Translations under genes and position numbers: made by a program
Assembly (NCBI GenBank): GCA_033807695.1
Contig: CM066302.1
Coordinates: 1,736,001 to 1,800,000 of the forward strand
DNA from: Daedaleopsis sinensis
Lineage: Eukaryota; Basidiomycota; Agaricomycetes; Polyporales; Polyporaceae
Direction of reading: 5' to 3'
Length of the DNA: 64,000 nt
Notes under the pieces: model-generated
What the model was told of the DNA's origin: nothing
What the model saw: the letters and a program-made list of their open reading frames with translations, nothing else
The model's database searches: none
In this document: one piece after another, positions 1 to 11,811 of the stretch
Layout of the letters: each line of letters begins with the position of its first letter
Position numbering within the stretch: position 1 is the stretch's first letter

Positions 1-1905
1 TGTAGGCAGGTTGATGCTAAGTATATGTCGTGCAATATCATGGAACTTTGTTCGGTCTGCCAGAATATAGCCTCCGGTAGTAGACTTCTTGATTTGTTCA
101 TGATTTAGAGCCACTAGAGGAAATAATGGTTCAAGTTGGAAGCGTTTGTGGTGATACATGAGTAACTGTTGTTTGTGTTGTTCCTCAGAAACAGCCTTCG
201 TCCCATGACTGTACATATTATTAAGTCCACCAAGACCATAAGGGAACAACCATGGAAACATTTGTGGATATAGCTGGGGATTGTCGTATATGCTCTCAGG
301 TTGTTTGGCTTGACCTATACCTAAGGCTTTCCCATTCGACTTGAAATGTTCAACCGCTCGGGCGGTGATCTCATATGGACATATTTCAGCAAGTTTGTTT
401 AAGTTTGTCCCGGTAAGTCCATGAACTACAAATGGGCAGTCGCCTTCCTCTATCCCTTCATCCTCTTCAGTATCATTGACTGCAGTAGCCTCAGGGTCTT
501 TGTTGGTCTCCATACTCTGAGTATAGTTGACTATTACAGGGGGCTCATCCTCAGAATACTCATTCAAGTTCGAGTAAGAGATGTCCAAGTCCACATAGTC
601 AGAGTGATTTAATTTCAACCATTCTAGTGCTTCCTTTACTTTATTTCTGCGTACAAGCATTGGAGTACATTTGAAATCTTTGTGAGTAGGAACATTAGGC
701 CCAATGTACATAAAGGGCACTTCATCCAAATCTTCCCGAGCTGGAGGTAGCACGCTATATATCTTAAGGCATGGGTAATGAGTGACTAACCACATTAGCT
801 TTCATCTTAGACATTCCAGAGACATGCACTTTAACTATGCAGATATTATGTTTCACTCTAGATATGAGCATCTTTTCCGTCCAACTTAAGTCTTTTAATT
901 GAGGAGGTATTTCTCCCAACCACAACCCATTGGCGAGGCTGTCACTGGGTAGCTTCCCTTGACCAAGATCCTTCGTGCAGTTCTTACATATGTCTGTGCA
1001 GTTAGGCAACAGTACTGGCCCGGGTATTTCAACAATAGGGTCGTTAGCAGACCCTCGTTCTCTACGGGTCACTGGGCCATCTGGTACTAAAGGGCTAAGA
1101 TCAAGGTCTAAATCATGTAGCTTCTGTAGTTCAGAACGATGAGTAAGCTGACCGCACACGCAACAGGCGGACTCTAGAAAGTTCTCCATTGCTATATCCT
1201 TTGCATAGCTGCTGACAATTCTGTCTTCCAGTTCCAAGGTTTAGGTGGGAAATCCACCCTCTCACTTTGCTGTGCAACTCGCTGGCGATGTGCTTGAACA
1301 CGTTCTTGAGATGTTTTTGCTGCAGGTCCTATCAATCCAAAAACTGGAATATACTTTGGGCATACCAAACAGGCATGCTCATTGATCTTGGCAACAATAA
1401 TGTCCTTAGGGAGATGCTTGTTGACATCTGGCATATTATGTTTTAAAGCTATATCCCAAAGTGCAGGTTTTGTCAAACGAGGAGATAGTACTCTTAGAGG
1501 TATATCAATACCTACGGCAGTTTGGTTTGCAATAAATGTCTCCTTTAGGTTGTATGACAGGAAGCGGTAGTGAGCCTTGGGTTGTAAATCCCCAAGGATT
1601 GGATACTCCGACAGTTCAGTTGTAGACCAAGCTCTAGTGGTACCTTTACCACCAGTGGGGTTCCGAAGGGCTGGCTGTTCGCCTCCATAGCAGGTCGGAG
1701 TCTCCAGTAAGTTGAAAGCAAAATGGCGGTTTAAAGCTGGACATCCATACTTCCTATATAAGTGATTGTAAATGATTCTGTATCTTAATATCTTACTATC
1801 ATGCTTAAGATATAAGCTTCTATGTAGATGATGTTTGATAAGTAAAACAGTAAGCTTGACCTCGAGGAACGCATGCTGATAACATTGGCTCAGATCATGG
1901 TACAC
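1..1905 (-). pseudogene. Helitron helicase (RepHel), N-terminal part, decayed
   Basis: Reading leftward from 1905, three reading-frame segments join into the N-terminal part of a basidiomycete Helitron protein. It has a cysteine-rich module (CCVCG, then CTDICKNC), the 'LPSDSLANGLWLGEIP' and 'LSWTEKMLISRVKHN' signature of DUF6570, the 'VLPPAREDLDEV' linker, and the start of the Helitron_like_N region (LYPQMFPWLFPYGLGG, then ...FPLVALNHEQIKKS). The catalytic Rep and helicase parts would lie beyond the left edge. The frame is broken by about one missing base near 1238 and one extra base near 764-766, so the copy is probably dead. The family is known for rolling-circle transposition. The identification is from remembered family motifs and is strong; the exact frame breaks are approximate. 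Confidence 0.85.
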
Positions 1906-2842
1906 GTCTAGGAAATTACACTATTCATAAAGAGGTGGATATTGATCGTTGGGAGTGCTTGCCAAGAGGGTGCCTCCCAAAACCCTGCCCACAAGGGGCG
2001 CAGCACTTTGCAAGCGGGTGTCTGCAAAACCCGAAGCACAAGAAGTGCTATATATATCAAGATAAGATGGCCGCAGAATGCTGCCATGGTAGGGTATAGG
2101 GGCAAATGCTGAGTATATTACTAGAGAAGTAAGTCAACAAAGGCCCCTAGATAGAGGCTTGTGGAATGCTTACAAGAAGAGATATCAACCTTGACATCAA
2201 CGATGGATCTGAGACTGAGTTCGGTTTGGACTGAGAGGTACCAGGCCCTCCTCCATGTGCTATAAGCGTGATCAAAAGCATTAGAATGCTCTTCCACAGC
2301 CAAGATAGCACAGTTTTTTGTGAGTAATGAGGCATATTGAGCAAGGAATATGTCTAGTGACGGATGATGGAAGCGGTTCAAGTATAAGGATGCGGCGTCA
2401 AACTCAACTCAAACCAACTCTCACGTGGAGGTTCATCAGTCATGTGACCGCGTTTCTCAGGCCGCGTTTCTCAGAAGGGCAGAATAAATTTCTAACCTTT
2501 CGTACATTGTCAGGCTTATAAAAAACTACAGTAGCAGGAGGCCAGATGAATCGCTTTAATTCGTCAGGTATAAGTAAATCGTGTTCAAGAACACGTTACA
2601 TGAGAATGACTAGAAAGTCCATACATCCAGTGACAGCAGAGTGGTAACCAACTACAAAGTTTGTAAAAGAAGATGTGTACGCAGGGGAGACAGGTTGTAG
2701 GCAAGGAGCCGTGTACTAGTGGAAGAGGACAAAATACCATAAGAGAACCGCCTGTTGAAGACGTTATACATAGCTTCACTGAGCTGCATGCTGCGGAGAG
2801 GGGAAGACGAGCACGATAAAGCAAAGAAATGAGATGCTAAAG
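1906..2842. other. Stretch without a supported gene
   Basis: I see only short open frames on both strands without recognisable motifs. A 13-base unit (ccgcgtttctcag) is tandemly duplicated at 2448-2460 and 2462-2474, a small slippage-type repeat. The stretch separates the Helitron remnant from the unknown gene to its right. Confidence 0.5.
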
Positions 2843-5618
2843 CTAGATACTCTTGCTACCATACTTGGACACGAGCGCTGCACCGTACAAGTTCATTGAC
2901 AACACCGTGCCAGCCTCGTTGTAAGCAGGAGGCTTGTCACCGGAAGACCCCCCCACCCGTAGTCAAAGGTACTGACGCTGTGATAGAGAATGGCAAGGTC
3001 GCCAAACTCTAGATCCTGGTCAAGACGAGGCAGAGAGGCTACCTTCTCATGCGAGTACTGCAGCCCCTCATCCTTGTCAAGACTGAAGTATGCTCGGGCA
3101 TCCCAGATAGCAACTGAGAATTGGTTAGATACTGAGGGCGGTATAAGGATAGTAACGACATACAGTTCTCTGCAGCGCTCCAGCTGGTCTTGTCACACAT
3201 ATCGAGTAGAGAGCGCGCCGGGCCTGCTTTGGTGTGCTTGGGAGTCTGAGCCTTGCGAAGCATAGCAGGGCTGGCTCCCATGCCTCCGAGAGACCGTCCT
3301 GGGTGCAATACAGTTAGTATGTGTATACCGTGACATAGCATAGCAAACATACCGGTGTTGGGCTTGTTGGGGGTATGAGGCGGGCAGGACTCAGGCTGTT
3401 CACGTTGGCAGCCAAGCAGTAGCCCCTCCAGTTAGGGTACTGGTATGCCTTGGCCAGAGCAGGATTGGCGCAAGCTGGGTTGATAACAAAGGGGTCATCC
3501 TCCAAGCTGTCGTGGCCGAACATGACAACATTTAACAGCGCTCTACGTATAGGTGAGTAATGGGAAAGCTCTACAGTATTAGAGACTTACTGGGGGTGTA
3601 CATCATAGGGACCATCGATGATATGATCCTGAAGCAGGGCATGTTGCTGCTGGTATCTATAGTGCATGGCCTACCAGACAATGTCAGATGAGATTCCGAG
3701 CAAAAGTTACATGAACTCACTGCAAAACTGGAAGAGACTTGTAAGACTCTCTCAAGAGATCGCACATTGCTCCAGGAGTCTCAAAGTCAAGAATACCCTC
3801 GTTAAGATTCTCTTCAATGTGGACGTCCTGCATCCTGGAGAAAGCAACCCGGTTGAGATAGAGAACATGCAATGTGTATTAAAAGTGACACATACACTTC
3901 CGTAACATGGGCAACATCGCCGCCCTCAGCAGACTCATCCAAAGCATCGGTAAACAACTTTGACTGGCGGCAATATCTAAGGGAAGTATAAAGGATATGA
4001 GAAGAGAGAATCATGTAAAGTGAAGGGAGTGGCATTACATGTCGGAGGAGCGGTCAACATCAGAAGGATTGAAAAAAGCATCCGCAGAGCTATTGCCCGC
4101 AGTTAGAAGCAGAAGATGATGAATGTGTTGCGTAGTCTCACTTCGGGGCCTTAGTGCCCTGGAGCTTCCTTGGAGTGCCACCAGCGGTGGCCTTGGCAGC
4201 AGCATTGCCGCGAGGAAGAGGAGGCACGGTCTGAACCTCTTTGTTCACCACCTGGACGCCTCGGCGGTTACGTTTGGGGGTGGGAGCCCTGCACAAGTAT
4301 TGGCATCAGCACGGGATGAGTACAATGAATAAGCTGTAGACACGTACTCAACCATCTCAATGTCCTCATCGTCGTTGGAAGGAGGAGTTCTATATTGAAG
4401 GTAAGATGAGAAGTATAAGGATGACACTTACCCCTCTCTGACCTTCTTGGCAGGCGATGCCCTGCAGATTGAGTAGTCAGTACAGCATAAATGAGCACAG
4501 TAGGTAGCGTAACGAACTCCTCTTCAGAGTCCTCATCAGAGTAAGATCTATAAGCAGAGATTAGTAGGCTGACTGCAAAGAGGCAGCTGCAGACTTACTC
4601 CTTGGCACGCTTCTTGCTGGGGGTGTTGGCAGGCACAACCGCAAAAGGCTTCCTCGTGAGGGTATTCTTGGGCTTCCTGTAGAGCAGTTAGTATGTAGAC
4701 AAGTCAGATGTATGTGAACGCACATGGGGGAAGGGCTCTCTTGACTAACAGGCATCTCACCCTTCTTGAGAGAGCAACTAGAGGCAGACATCGGTGGAGA
4801 GCTCAGGGCATAGAGATATTTGCTTACCGAATCTTAGGACTCTCCGGAGTGGAGGCCTTGCGAGCAACCGGCTTGCGGCCAGTATTAACCTTCTTAATCG
4901 CCCGCTCTACAGCCTGGATTTCCTCCTGGTAATCCTTGTCGTCATTCTCATTGCTGGCAATGGAGACATAGCTGATGTCGTCATCCCTGAAAGATGTTGG
5001 CACAAAGATAAACTGAAAGTTGGGAATGCACTTACAAAGTGATGTCCACGCCAGACCTCTCCTCGGCGTTATCTTCGTCGCCATGGTCCTCCTCCTCCTT
5101 GGCCGCCTCCTCCTCGTCAACCTCCTCAGCCTCATCTTCAACAATCTCAGGACTACAGCAGGTGTAAGTCAGCAAGAGTAGAGATCACTACGCAGAAGAA
5201 ATGCGTACGTGATATGCTTCTTGACGGTGGAACGTCCGCGAGCCTGAGCCTTAGGCTTCATCCTATAGAACATGTATGAAGATGAGGTTACTTAGACAGG
5301 AATGAAGAATACGCACACAGGAGTGGGCTTTGGAGTAGCCTTAGAAACCTTGGTGGGAGCAGTCTTGGCAGCAGCCTTGGTCGCTGCTGCCTTGGCCTTG
5401 GTGGGAGTAGCCTTGACAGGGGCAGGCTTTGCGGCGGCAGCCCGGCCAGAGGGAGTATGACCCACGACCTTCTGCCCTCTGCTGCACAGCGCAAGTTCTT
5501 CAATTTGTTGAAGAATCTCTAGTACGTATGAGCCCGTACAGAGTAAGGATAGGGGGGGGGAGTTAATGTGGAGAAGGGAAAAGCTTGAAGAGTACGCTGC
5601 AAGTGTGGACGGAGCCAC
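2843..5618 (-). CDS. Unknown nuclear-type protein, Lys/Ala/Pro-rich N-terminus and acidic tracts
   Basis: I do not recognise this gene. On the minus strand about ten exons with short GT-AG introns join into one frame. The N-terminus is histone-H1-like low complexity (repeated KATPTK, KAAAK, TPKPTP), followed by an acidic stretch (DEEEAAKEEEDHGDED), patches of TPESPK, TPSKKRAK and TPKRNRRG that look like nuclear localisation signals, and then an ordered-looking part (near SSDIYCRQSKLFTDAL, INPACANPALAKAYQYPNW, NFAIWDARAYFSLDKDEG) ending at the stop at 2843-2845. The TGA at 4138-4140 falls inside an intron that starts GTGAGA. Near 2950 a run of seven C (G on the coding strand) appears one base short, shifting the frame just before the last exon part. 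The first exon is uncertain; 5618 is only the most upstream ATG in frame. A 270-base gap separates it from the divergent gene at 5891. Confidence 0.55.
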
Positions 5619-5890
5619 CGATCTTCACAAATAAGCGAGTCGGGTAACTGGTCTGGGTCTGTGCCCACCTGTCCTTTCTGGTGCAAGTTTAGAGCCAAGT
5701 GGCCGCATAACTGTGTCAACAGTCAGCACACCTGGCATGGAACGGTGTCTGAGCGGCCGTGCTGACCTGAAGGATGGCATCCTGTCACATATACTGAGGA
5801 GATGGAGCAACCAGGAGTTAGCTCCCTCCCCCCAACCCATCTCCCTAACTCTCTCACTTTGCTGCCAAGTTCCCTCTCTAACCTGTTACA

Positions 5891-7149
5891 ATGTCGTATC
5901 TCGCTCAGCTTTGTGCCGACCCACTCAAGTATCGTAAGTTCTCTACCTTTAAACTCCCTATTTTCAGAAGAGTCATTACGCTCGTAGGCATGATCCTTGA
6001 CCAGGAGATGAAGGAGTCATTGCGGCGGGATGACGGCCCAGCGTACCGAGAGCTGGCGAGCGTAGGCGGGGTGAGCTGTCGGCTTGCACTCCCAAATGTA
6101 AAGTATACTCACCTGTCTGTCATTGCAGGACATTGACTTTGCGAAGTTTGCCCATGTACGGGAGCAGAGAGGAGGTCGTCAGTTGATCCTGATCTACACG
6201 GAGCCAACGCGGGTTGGAGACATCAAAGAGGTGGTTCTGAACTTGCAGGGATATTTGTTGAGTGCTACTTTGCCACCCATTCGTCAACACAGGTATGTCA
6301 CTGAAGCTCTCGGACTTGCCTGAGATTCCTCATATGTCTCCCCAGTCTTCCAAGGAACCACAACCGCTTCATCGACCTCAAGCAGTCTGGCTTGGCTTCT
6401 GAGCAGTTCCATGCTGGTGTGCGCGGCGTTGGCGCTATGTATCATGCGTTCAAGATGTATCTAGGTAGCCGAGGTGGTCATCTTCGCACCTGGGTGCCGG
6501 GCTCTGATGGAGGGGAGAGTCTCACCTTGTCATTCTCCAACCGCATCCTCACCCCGGCCAAGGATGCTGAAGGCGAGAGAGAGTATGGTTTGCAAAACAT
6601 AGTTGATCTGTTCAACATCTTGCGCCCCCTGCTCCGCTCCGAGGTCCACACTGTGGAGAACCATGTCGAGTATTGGAACCGTACTCTTGACAGACCTGGC
6701 GAGCGCGCGAGTACCCGGTGAGTGCTGCCTGCCTAACCAAAGGCAATCGGACTCACTATCTTTTAGCGCTAGGTTTGATCACTACAAGCCCGAGTTCTTT
6801 AACCTAAGCAACCTGGTTGAAATGCAGGTCAGCCTTCCAGGCCATTCGAGTTGCTCGAAATGACTTCGTCTTCATCCCCTTGTTATCCCACACTTCTCCA
6901 CTTCACGTAGCGGTTGCTAATGCCCTCCCTGTGCAGGACTACAATATCGCAGTGATCGAGGCGATTGCCAAAGCGCCTGTGTCCCCGATGAAGAAGGTCA
7001 AACAAAAGATCGGTTACAAGCGCAGCAATGACGAGGATGTGGATGTTGGAGAGTCACCTCCAACCGCATTGAAGCGCCACGATGCAAACAGTTCTTCTCA
7101 CGGTCCAGATGCAGATGAGCGCATGCGCTCAGCTTCTCCTCTTGTCTAG
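5891..7149 (+). CDS. Unknown intron-rich gene, divergent partner of the 2843-5618 gene
   Basis: Starts at ATG 5891 (MSYLAQLCADPLKYR) and continues through at least four short introns: one after KYR, one after ELASVGG with donor GTGAGC, one after PPIRQH with donor GTATGT, and one after RASTR with donor GTGAGT. The body contains DIDFAKFAHVREQRGGRQLI, LYLGSRGGHLRTWVPGSDG and LQNIVDLFNILRPLLRSEVH; the tail is basic and serine-rich (SPMKKVKQKIGYKRSND) and ends at 7149. Near 6825-6830 one extra G seems to shift the frame between NLVEMQ and AFQAIRVARNDF, so this copy may be inactive unless the base is an error. I know no family for it. It shares a 270-base head-to-head promoter region with the minus-strand gene, which suggests joint expression or a shared mobile origin. 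Confidence 0.55.
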
Positions 7150-7278
7150 TTTCTTCTGTAGCTCGCTCTCTCTTACTCTAGATATACGTTACAGCAGACA
7201 TGCCTAATCATTAGCGTTTGAACAATGATCTTCACCTGGAATTCTGCGTATACTAAGTACATGCTAGCTACTACACAG

Positions 7279-7401
7279 TCTCTTGGTGCGCGCGAAGAGC
7301 GTACTCCACTCAAGGCTAAGAAGGGCAAAGATGGTGTCTGGCGCGGAGGCACGAAGCTCTTCATTGTAGGCGACTTGGGTGTTGCGATCGGTACATCTTA
7401 G
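7279..7401 (+). other. Possible orphan terminal exon
   Basis: After a good 3' splice site (ctactacacag) a 41-codon frame runs to a TAG at 7399-7401. It reads SLGAREERTPLKAKKGKDGV followed by WRGGTKLFIVGDLGVAIGTS, which is compositionally protein-like. The gene just upstream already stops at 7149, so this may be the last exon of a gene whose 5' part was lost or of an alternative transcript. The rest of 7150-7561 shows nothing else. Confidence 0.25.
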
Positions 7402-7561
7402 ACAATATTATGTCTGTAATGATGTGATATCGATCTAGTGCTTGATGACTTCATCGTCATCAATTTCTGTGGGCTACGTTTTCACGGCGGCTACCCCCCG
7501 ACCGCCGCTCATGGCAAGAAACCCAACCCTTGGTCGTATAGATTTACAGTAGTATGCTATC

Positions 7562-7901
7562 TGTTGGCTGCAGCGGGCCTCAGAGCAGTCACAATGGCCT
7601 AAGTCGAGCTCTGTGAAGTCTAAGGACTCCAGAGCTCGACACAACGGTCTATCTACGTGTGCGGAAAGACCTGTACAGTTCTACAGCCACCCAGCGCTGA
7701 AAATCAACAAAAGAAGCGCTGGGAGAAAATGCGGTGCTGAAAAGATAAACAAGGCAATACAAAAGTCCGATAATTCCGGACGACGCAATGGCGCCGACAC
7801 CACAATGCGAGCGTCAGTGGAATGCATGGTAAGTAACCTACAGTAAAAATTGCGGCTTGAACGGGGCACTAGAACGAGAGTTATCGCACCGGGTTCAACA
7901 C
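7562..7901 (+). repeat. Left terminal inverted repeat
   Basis: A 340-base arm matching the right arm in inverted orientation. Near its outer end it carries gtcgagctctg...cagagctcgac, an 11-base stem with a 16-base loop. Compared with the right arm it has a single copy of the 25-base unit cctaagtcgagctctgtgaa(gtcta), consistent with loss of one copy by recombination between direct repeats. Short open frames here (about 62 codons, matched at 11847-12032) are repeat sequence, not genes. Confidence 0.85.
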
Positions 7902-7916
7902 TATCCTCCTCGACCG

Positions 7917-9161
7917 ATGATTGACGGCAGCGCTAGGCTGGGGTTCGCTGTCCTGCCCGGAAACCACAAGCTAATCATGCCCCCTGAGTTCATCGATCCG
8001 CGGTACGCACTTTGCGAGATAAATCTGCATTTGATTTACTAACCTTGTTGTAGTTACGATGATGCACACGTCACTACAAATCTCGCCAACTGGATGAGCT
8101 CCAGCTTGTATCTGACGATGCCGCCGGCCTTCCTAAAGTTCTATTACCGAGTGTTTTGCCAGATGGCACACCACTTCGGACGTCAAGCGCTGCGTGACTG
8201 CCAACTGAACGTGGATTACAAGAAGCTAGCAGAGTGTTTCTCACTCACCGAGAAGGACGGAACCGTGCATCAGCCGGATTTCTGGGAGCTACATCCCGGG
8301 TCCAAGATCAGGTCTGAAGAGTTCAAATGCACTTGAAAGGAATCTGTCAAGTTGTGGGAGGCGCACAAAGAAGGGCATGGTCGCCTCATGCCTGCAGCTG
8401 TACATGCGGAGCGCCGAGGTGAGACTGCTCATACCTTTGTTACACTCCTCTTACCTCTCTCGCCCGGCAGCTGCCGCTGCGAAGGCTAAGAAGGCTGGCA
8501 AGACTACAAGTAAGCCTAGGAAGTCCAGTAAGAGAAAGCAAACAGACGGCAATGACAACCAAGGCGCAGGTGAAGTTGTCTATGCCATTGCCCTCTGCAT
8601 CGCTATTAACGCTCTCTTGCCAGGTCCTAATAAGCGTAAGAAGACGTCTCAGCAACAAGACACCCCTGATACTCATGAACAGGTATGTTGCGTGGAGAAT
8701 TACAAGTCAACTTCCAATTGAACCTCTTTCACAGCAACGGGCAAGCGCAAACGCACAAATAGCGATGCGGAAGACTACAACACTGACGATGAAGCTATGT
8801 CTGGGCCAGTCACTCGTCAGTAGCGCTCATACTACTGTTCATCTGTGAAGCTGAGTTGTGAATTACAGGCTCTCGCAAGAAAAGCAAAGCGGCCAGCAGC
8901 TCCGCCACCCAACTTGAAGCTTACGACAATGGTCATGAAACGGTCGATGGTGAGGGCGCATGTAGACGGAGCGACAGTCTTCAGGCTAACCGGAGCTCAA
9001 CAGAGAGTTCGCGCGCACCAAGACCCAGGTCTCGTGCTTTCTTGAAGCGCTCTACAAGTGTCTCGTTGATTGCACCTCTGGATTATATGTCACACAACGG
9101 CCTGAGCTCACTTCGATGGGATCCAAAGCTGGAGAACATCATTCTCTTCTTGAGGCTTTGA
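7917..9161 (+). CDS. Unknown cargo gene of the long-TIR element, one in-frame stop
   Basis: I place the start at ATG 7917 (MIDGSARLGFAVLPGNHKLI), 16 bases inside the left TIR. After an intron near 7999-8053 the frame reads YDDAHVTTNLANWMSSSLYL, RVFCQMAHHFGRQALRDCQ and HQPDFWELHPGSKI, then meets TGA at 8334-8336. The same frame continues immediately as KESVKLWEAHKEGHGRL, so the TGA looks like a nonsense change of an arginine CGA. Further exons give lysine/serine-rich low complexity (KAKKAGKTTSKPRKSSKRK, PNKRKKTSQQQDTPD, GSRKKSKAASSS) and end with LRWDPKLENIILFLRL. The last 54 bases overlap the 3' end of the convergent minus-strand gene. I do not recognise the family; the basic tail suggests nuclear or DNA-binding use, which is inference. 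Confidence 0.5.
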
Positions 9162-9634
9162 GATGTTGCGACAGAACACATAGTCCCCGCGCTGAAGGTA
9201 GAAGAAACCTTATGGCATAGTGTTAGCCTGAGAAGCTGCGGATGAACACCTAGCAGGGCGCTCACCAGATTGTCTTATACCCTTCTCGGTACCTTCAGGA
9301 AACGTCATACCCGCGAGAAACTTATAATAGTCCTCCATAGTGTCGGTCGATGTATCTTGAAGATACACGAAGATCCGTTTGGCCTTGAATCTTTTGAGAA
9401 CTTGACAGTGCTTCTTGACGATGTAGAATCGATGTAGCCGAGGATCGCGGTTCGGGATGTTGACTCGCGTGCCATCGGGACGCTCGACACCTACGAATCA
9501 GCAGCATATCAGCGAGTGCGTAGTACATGGTAAACACGGCACAACCCACCCGGGAATTGAGCGTCCTTCGGGTTCTGCGCGGCCTTGTCCTTTGTGCGCT
9601 GGTTCTTTGCTGTCTGGGAACGAGGGAGCGGCAT
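9108..9634 (-). CDS. Small unknown basic protein, three exons, inside the long-TIR element
   Basis: Three exons on the minus strand (9550-9634, 9266-9490, 9108-9208) sum to 411 bases, exactly 137 codons, giving a 136-residue protein. The introns are 55-60 bases with GTGGGT and GTGAGC donors and TAG/AAG acceptors. The N-terminus MPLPRSQTAKNQRTKDKAAQ is basic. The body has RDPRLHRFYIVKKHCQVLKR, RIFVYLQDTSTDTMEDYYKF and LQRGDYVFCRNISKP, with no family I know. Unlike its neighbours it has no stop or frameshift, so it may still be translated. It lies tail to tail with, and slightly overlaps, the plus-strand cargo gene. Confidence 0.6.
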
Positions 9635-11811
9635 GTTGGGCGTAGAATATAAGTCGATTATTCAGTACAATCGAGCCAGTAAGACGTGACGTAGAGAGTA
9701 ATCGCAGCGAGCGGTCATAAGCACCACTCTTGTTTGAAAGCAGAAGCGGACGTATGCAGGACGTTGGTCGTCATGTGGGCCCCGACGACGAGCCCAGCGA
9801 CTTGGCTCCCGATAACTGGTAGAACGAGCACTCGAAGCCGAGAAACACCGCCTGGTACACTCATCGCTTGTGCTTTTCAGTGTTTGTGTGCTAACCTGCC
9901 GTTCAGGTGCACGAGCTGCAAGCATACTATGATCTTGCATGGAGTCTGTCATGAACTCTGAGTACATCCACGTAGCCCAAGGATGTTTCGAAGAGAGTCG
10001 ACCGCGAGCGACACTGAATGAGTCCTCATGAGCGTGAGCGAGAAGCTCAAGGACGAGGTGGCCTCATCCGGTTCGCGCGAGCACCAACTGCCAGCGATGC
10101 TCTCTCGCACGGCATCGGTGGCGAGCAGGCCCCATCATCATAGGGGCGACCCTCGTCCCGGCACTTATCCTTCAGCGGGTTGAACATCCCCAGTTCTCTT
10201 GCAAACTACTGTCCATACCGACGCTCGCTGTTGCCCAGAGCTGCCTGCCCCACAGCTGCAGGGGCATCCGTGAAGCTCAATGGAGACGAGAGCTTCACGG
10301 ACGTCTTCTGGCAGCTCACCTTCAGTTCTGACAGGGGTGCGTTGCTGAGGCCAGCCGGACAGTTCAAAGACTCTTCTGTCATTCCCGAGGTGAGGCAGAA
10401 GTCGAATGAGTGGCCTGCTCGCGGGCAGAAGGGAAATCCGAACGCTAGCGACTCGAAGGACAGCTCATTGTCCGCGTACATATCTACTCTAGGGCAAACT
10501 GAGCCCGACCACCCACTGCACGGCACCCCGGCCACATGTTGTGCTCGTGTTCCAGCCCATCCTCTACGAGATGCCCGGAGAAGCAGCCACGCGGGCATGA
10601 TGCGTGCACTGCGGTGTCGAGGAGAGACTGTGTCGAGAAATGGGGGAGGGTGGGAAGCGGATAACGCTAAGGAAGCACAATAACGGTAGCAGAGGCTTGG
10701 GGGAGGTCGGCGGACGCAAGCGTTGCAGCATGGGCGAGCCCCAGGTCTGTATGGCCAGTACTCGAACAGGCCTAATGCTCTGACCCACAAGATGCCATGG
10801 TACATAAACAGAGGCAGAGTCGCAGCTGCCTTGCGTGAAATCCGCGTGGAAGATAGGAGGAGGCGGCAAAGAGAAGGGCTGGTTCTGCCCAAGCGAACAG
10901 ATTATGCTTGACTTACTGGTTGAAATGTGTTGCAGCGTGGGCGCAGTTCGTACAATGGTCTCTACAAGTTAAACACGATGTACAGCCGGTGGAGTACAGA
11001 GACGAGCAGGACGCAGAGGGGAAGAGAAGGGAGAGTAAAGGGGGAAATGGGCGCCGGCAAAGGGAGCAGCAGAGGAGTAGGCGCCAAAGGACACCCCAAA
11101 ACTGAGAGGTCCGAAAGGAGGCCCGGAGCAGAGTGCTGAAAGGGCTCTGATGGCGAGCAGAGCCAGTTTGTTAGGACTGTTTTGGCCGATCGCCCGATAG
11201 CGACATCTGAAACCGGCCCATCAATGCATTGGCCTGGGCGCCAAGTACTGGAGATATCCGCCAGCTCAACGCCAATATCGTAGTAGTCTAGTTACGACGT
11301 AGCACTAAGATATAACAACAACTTGTAGATTATGCGGGCAGCAATATAAGGTGTAGAGAGCAGGGAAGGCCTACTATAAGGAACTACGCACCTTGAGTTG
11401 AAGTTGAAACCTTGGCGGGAATAGTGTCAGCGGCATAAAGTGAATAAGATGATCTCTCCTAGGCTACAACATGTTATCGTCTCATATTGATCGCCTAGGT
11501 ACCACTCGACTCGGACAGAGCACCAAGGCTTACCTGGGCGACCGGGAGGACGAGAAAACCCTACATTATCGAAGTTAGAACGCACCAGGATAAGGCAGTA
11601 GCTCTACTTACTAGTGGAGCACTCGTATCGGTGACTTTTGTTATCCTACGACCGTCTGAGTTGAGGCCAGGGGACGCTACACCTCGTCAAACGAGATGAA
11701 GGTCGGAGGAGAAGAGAGTATAGCAATAGGTGCCAGATGGCACTGCTGCATTTGGGAGACAGCGTCTATGCACAGCCCCTGGGCGCTAGTGCACAGCAAT
11801 GGCCTATATAC
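9635..11811. other. Interior of the long-TIR element without a supported gene
   Basis: Open frames of 100-228 codons occur on both strands at 10180-10892, overlapping each other and lacking family motifs, intron boundaries or a consistent codon pattern; I read them as chance frames in GC-rich DNA. From 10900 to 11811 I see no coding signal. If a transposase was once here it is no longer recognisable. Confidence 0.4.

Noticed and set aside
5292..5618. Upstream half of the first open frame of the 2843-5618 gene as certain coding sequence
   Set aside because: The segment before about 5507 looks unlike the rest of the protein; I kept it only as the outer limit of an uncertain first exon.
10206..10892. 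228-codon minus-strand frame with an overlapping 167-codon plus frame
   Set aside because: Both are open because of base composition; neither has introns, motifs or a plausible start context, so I left them out as genes.
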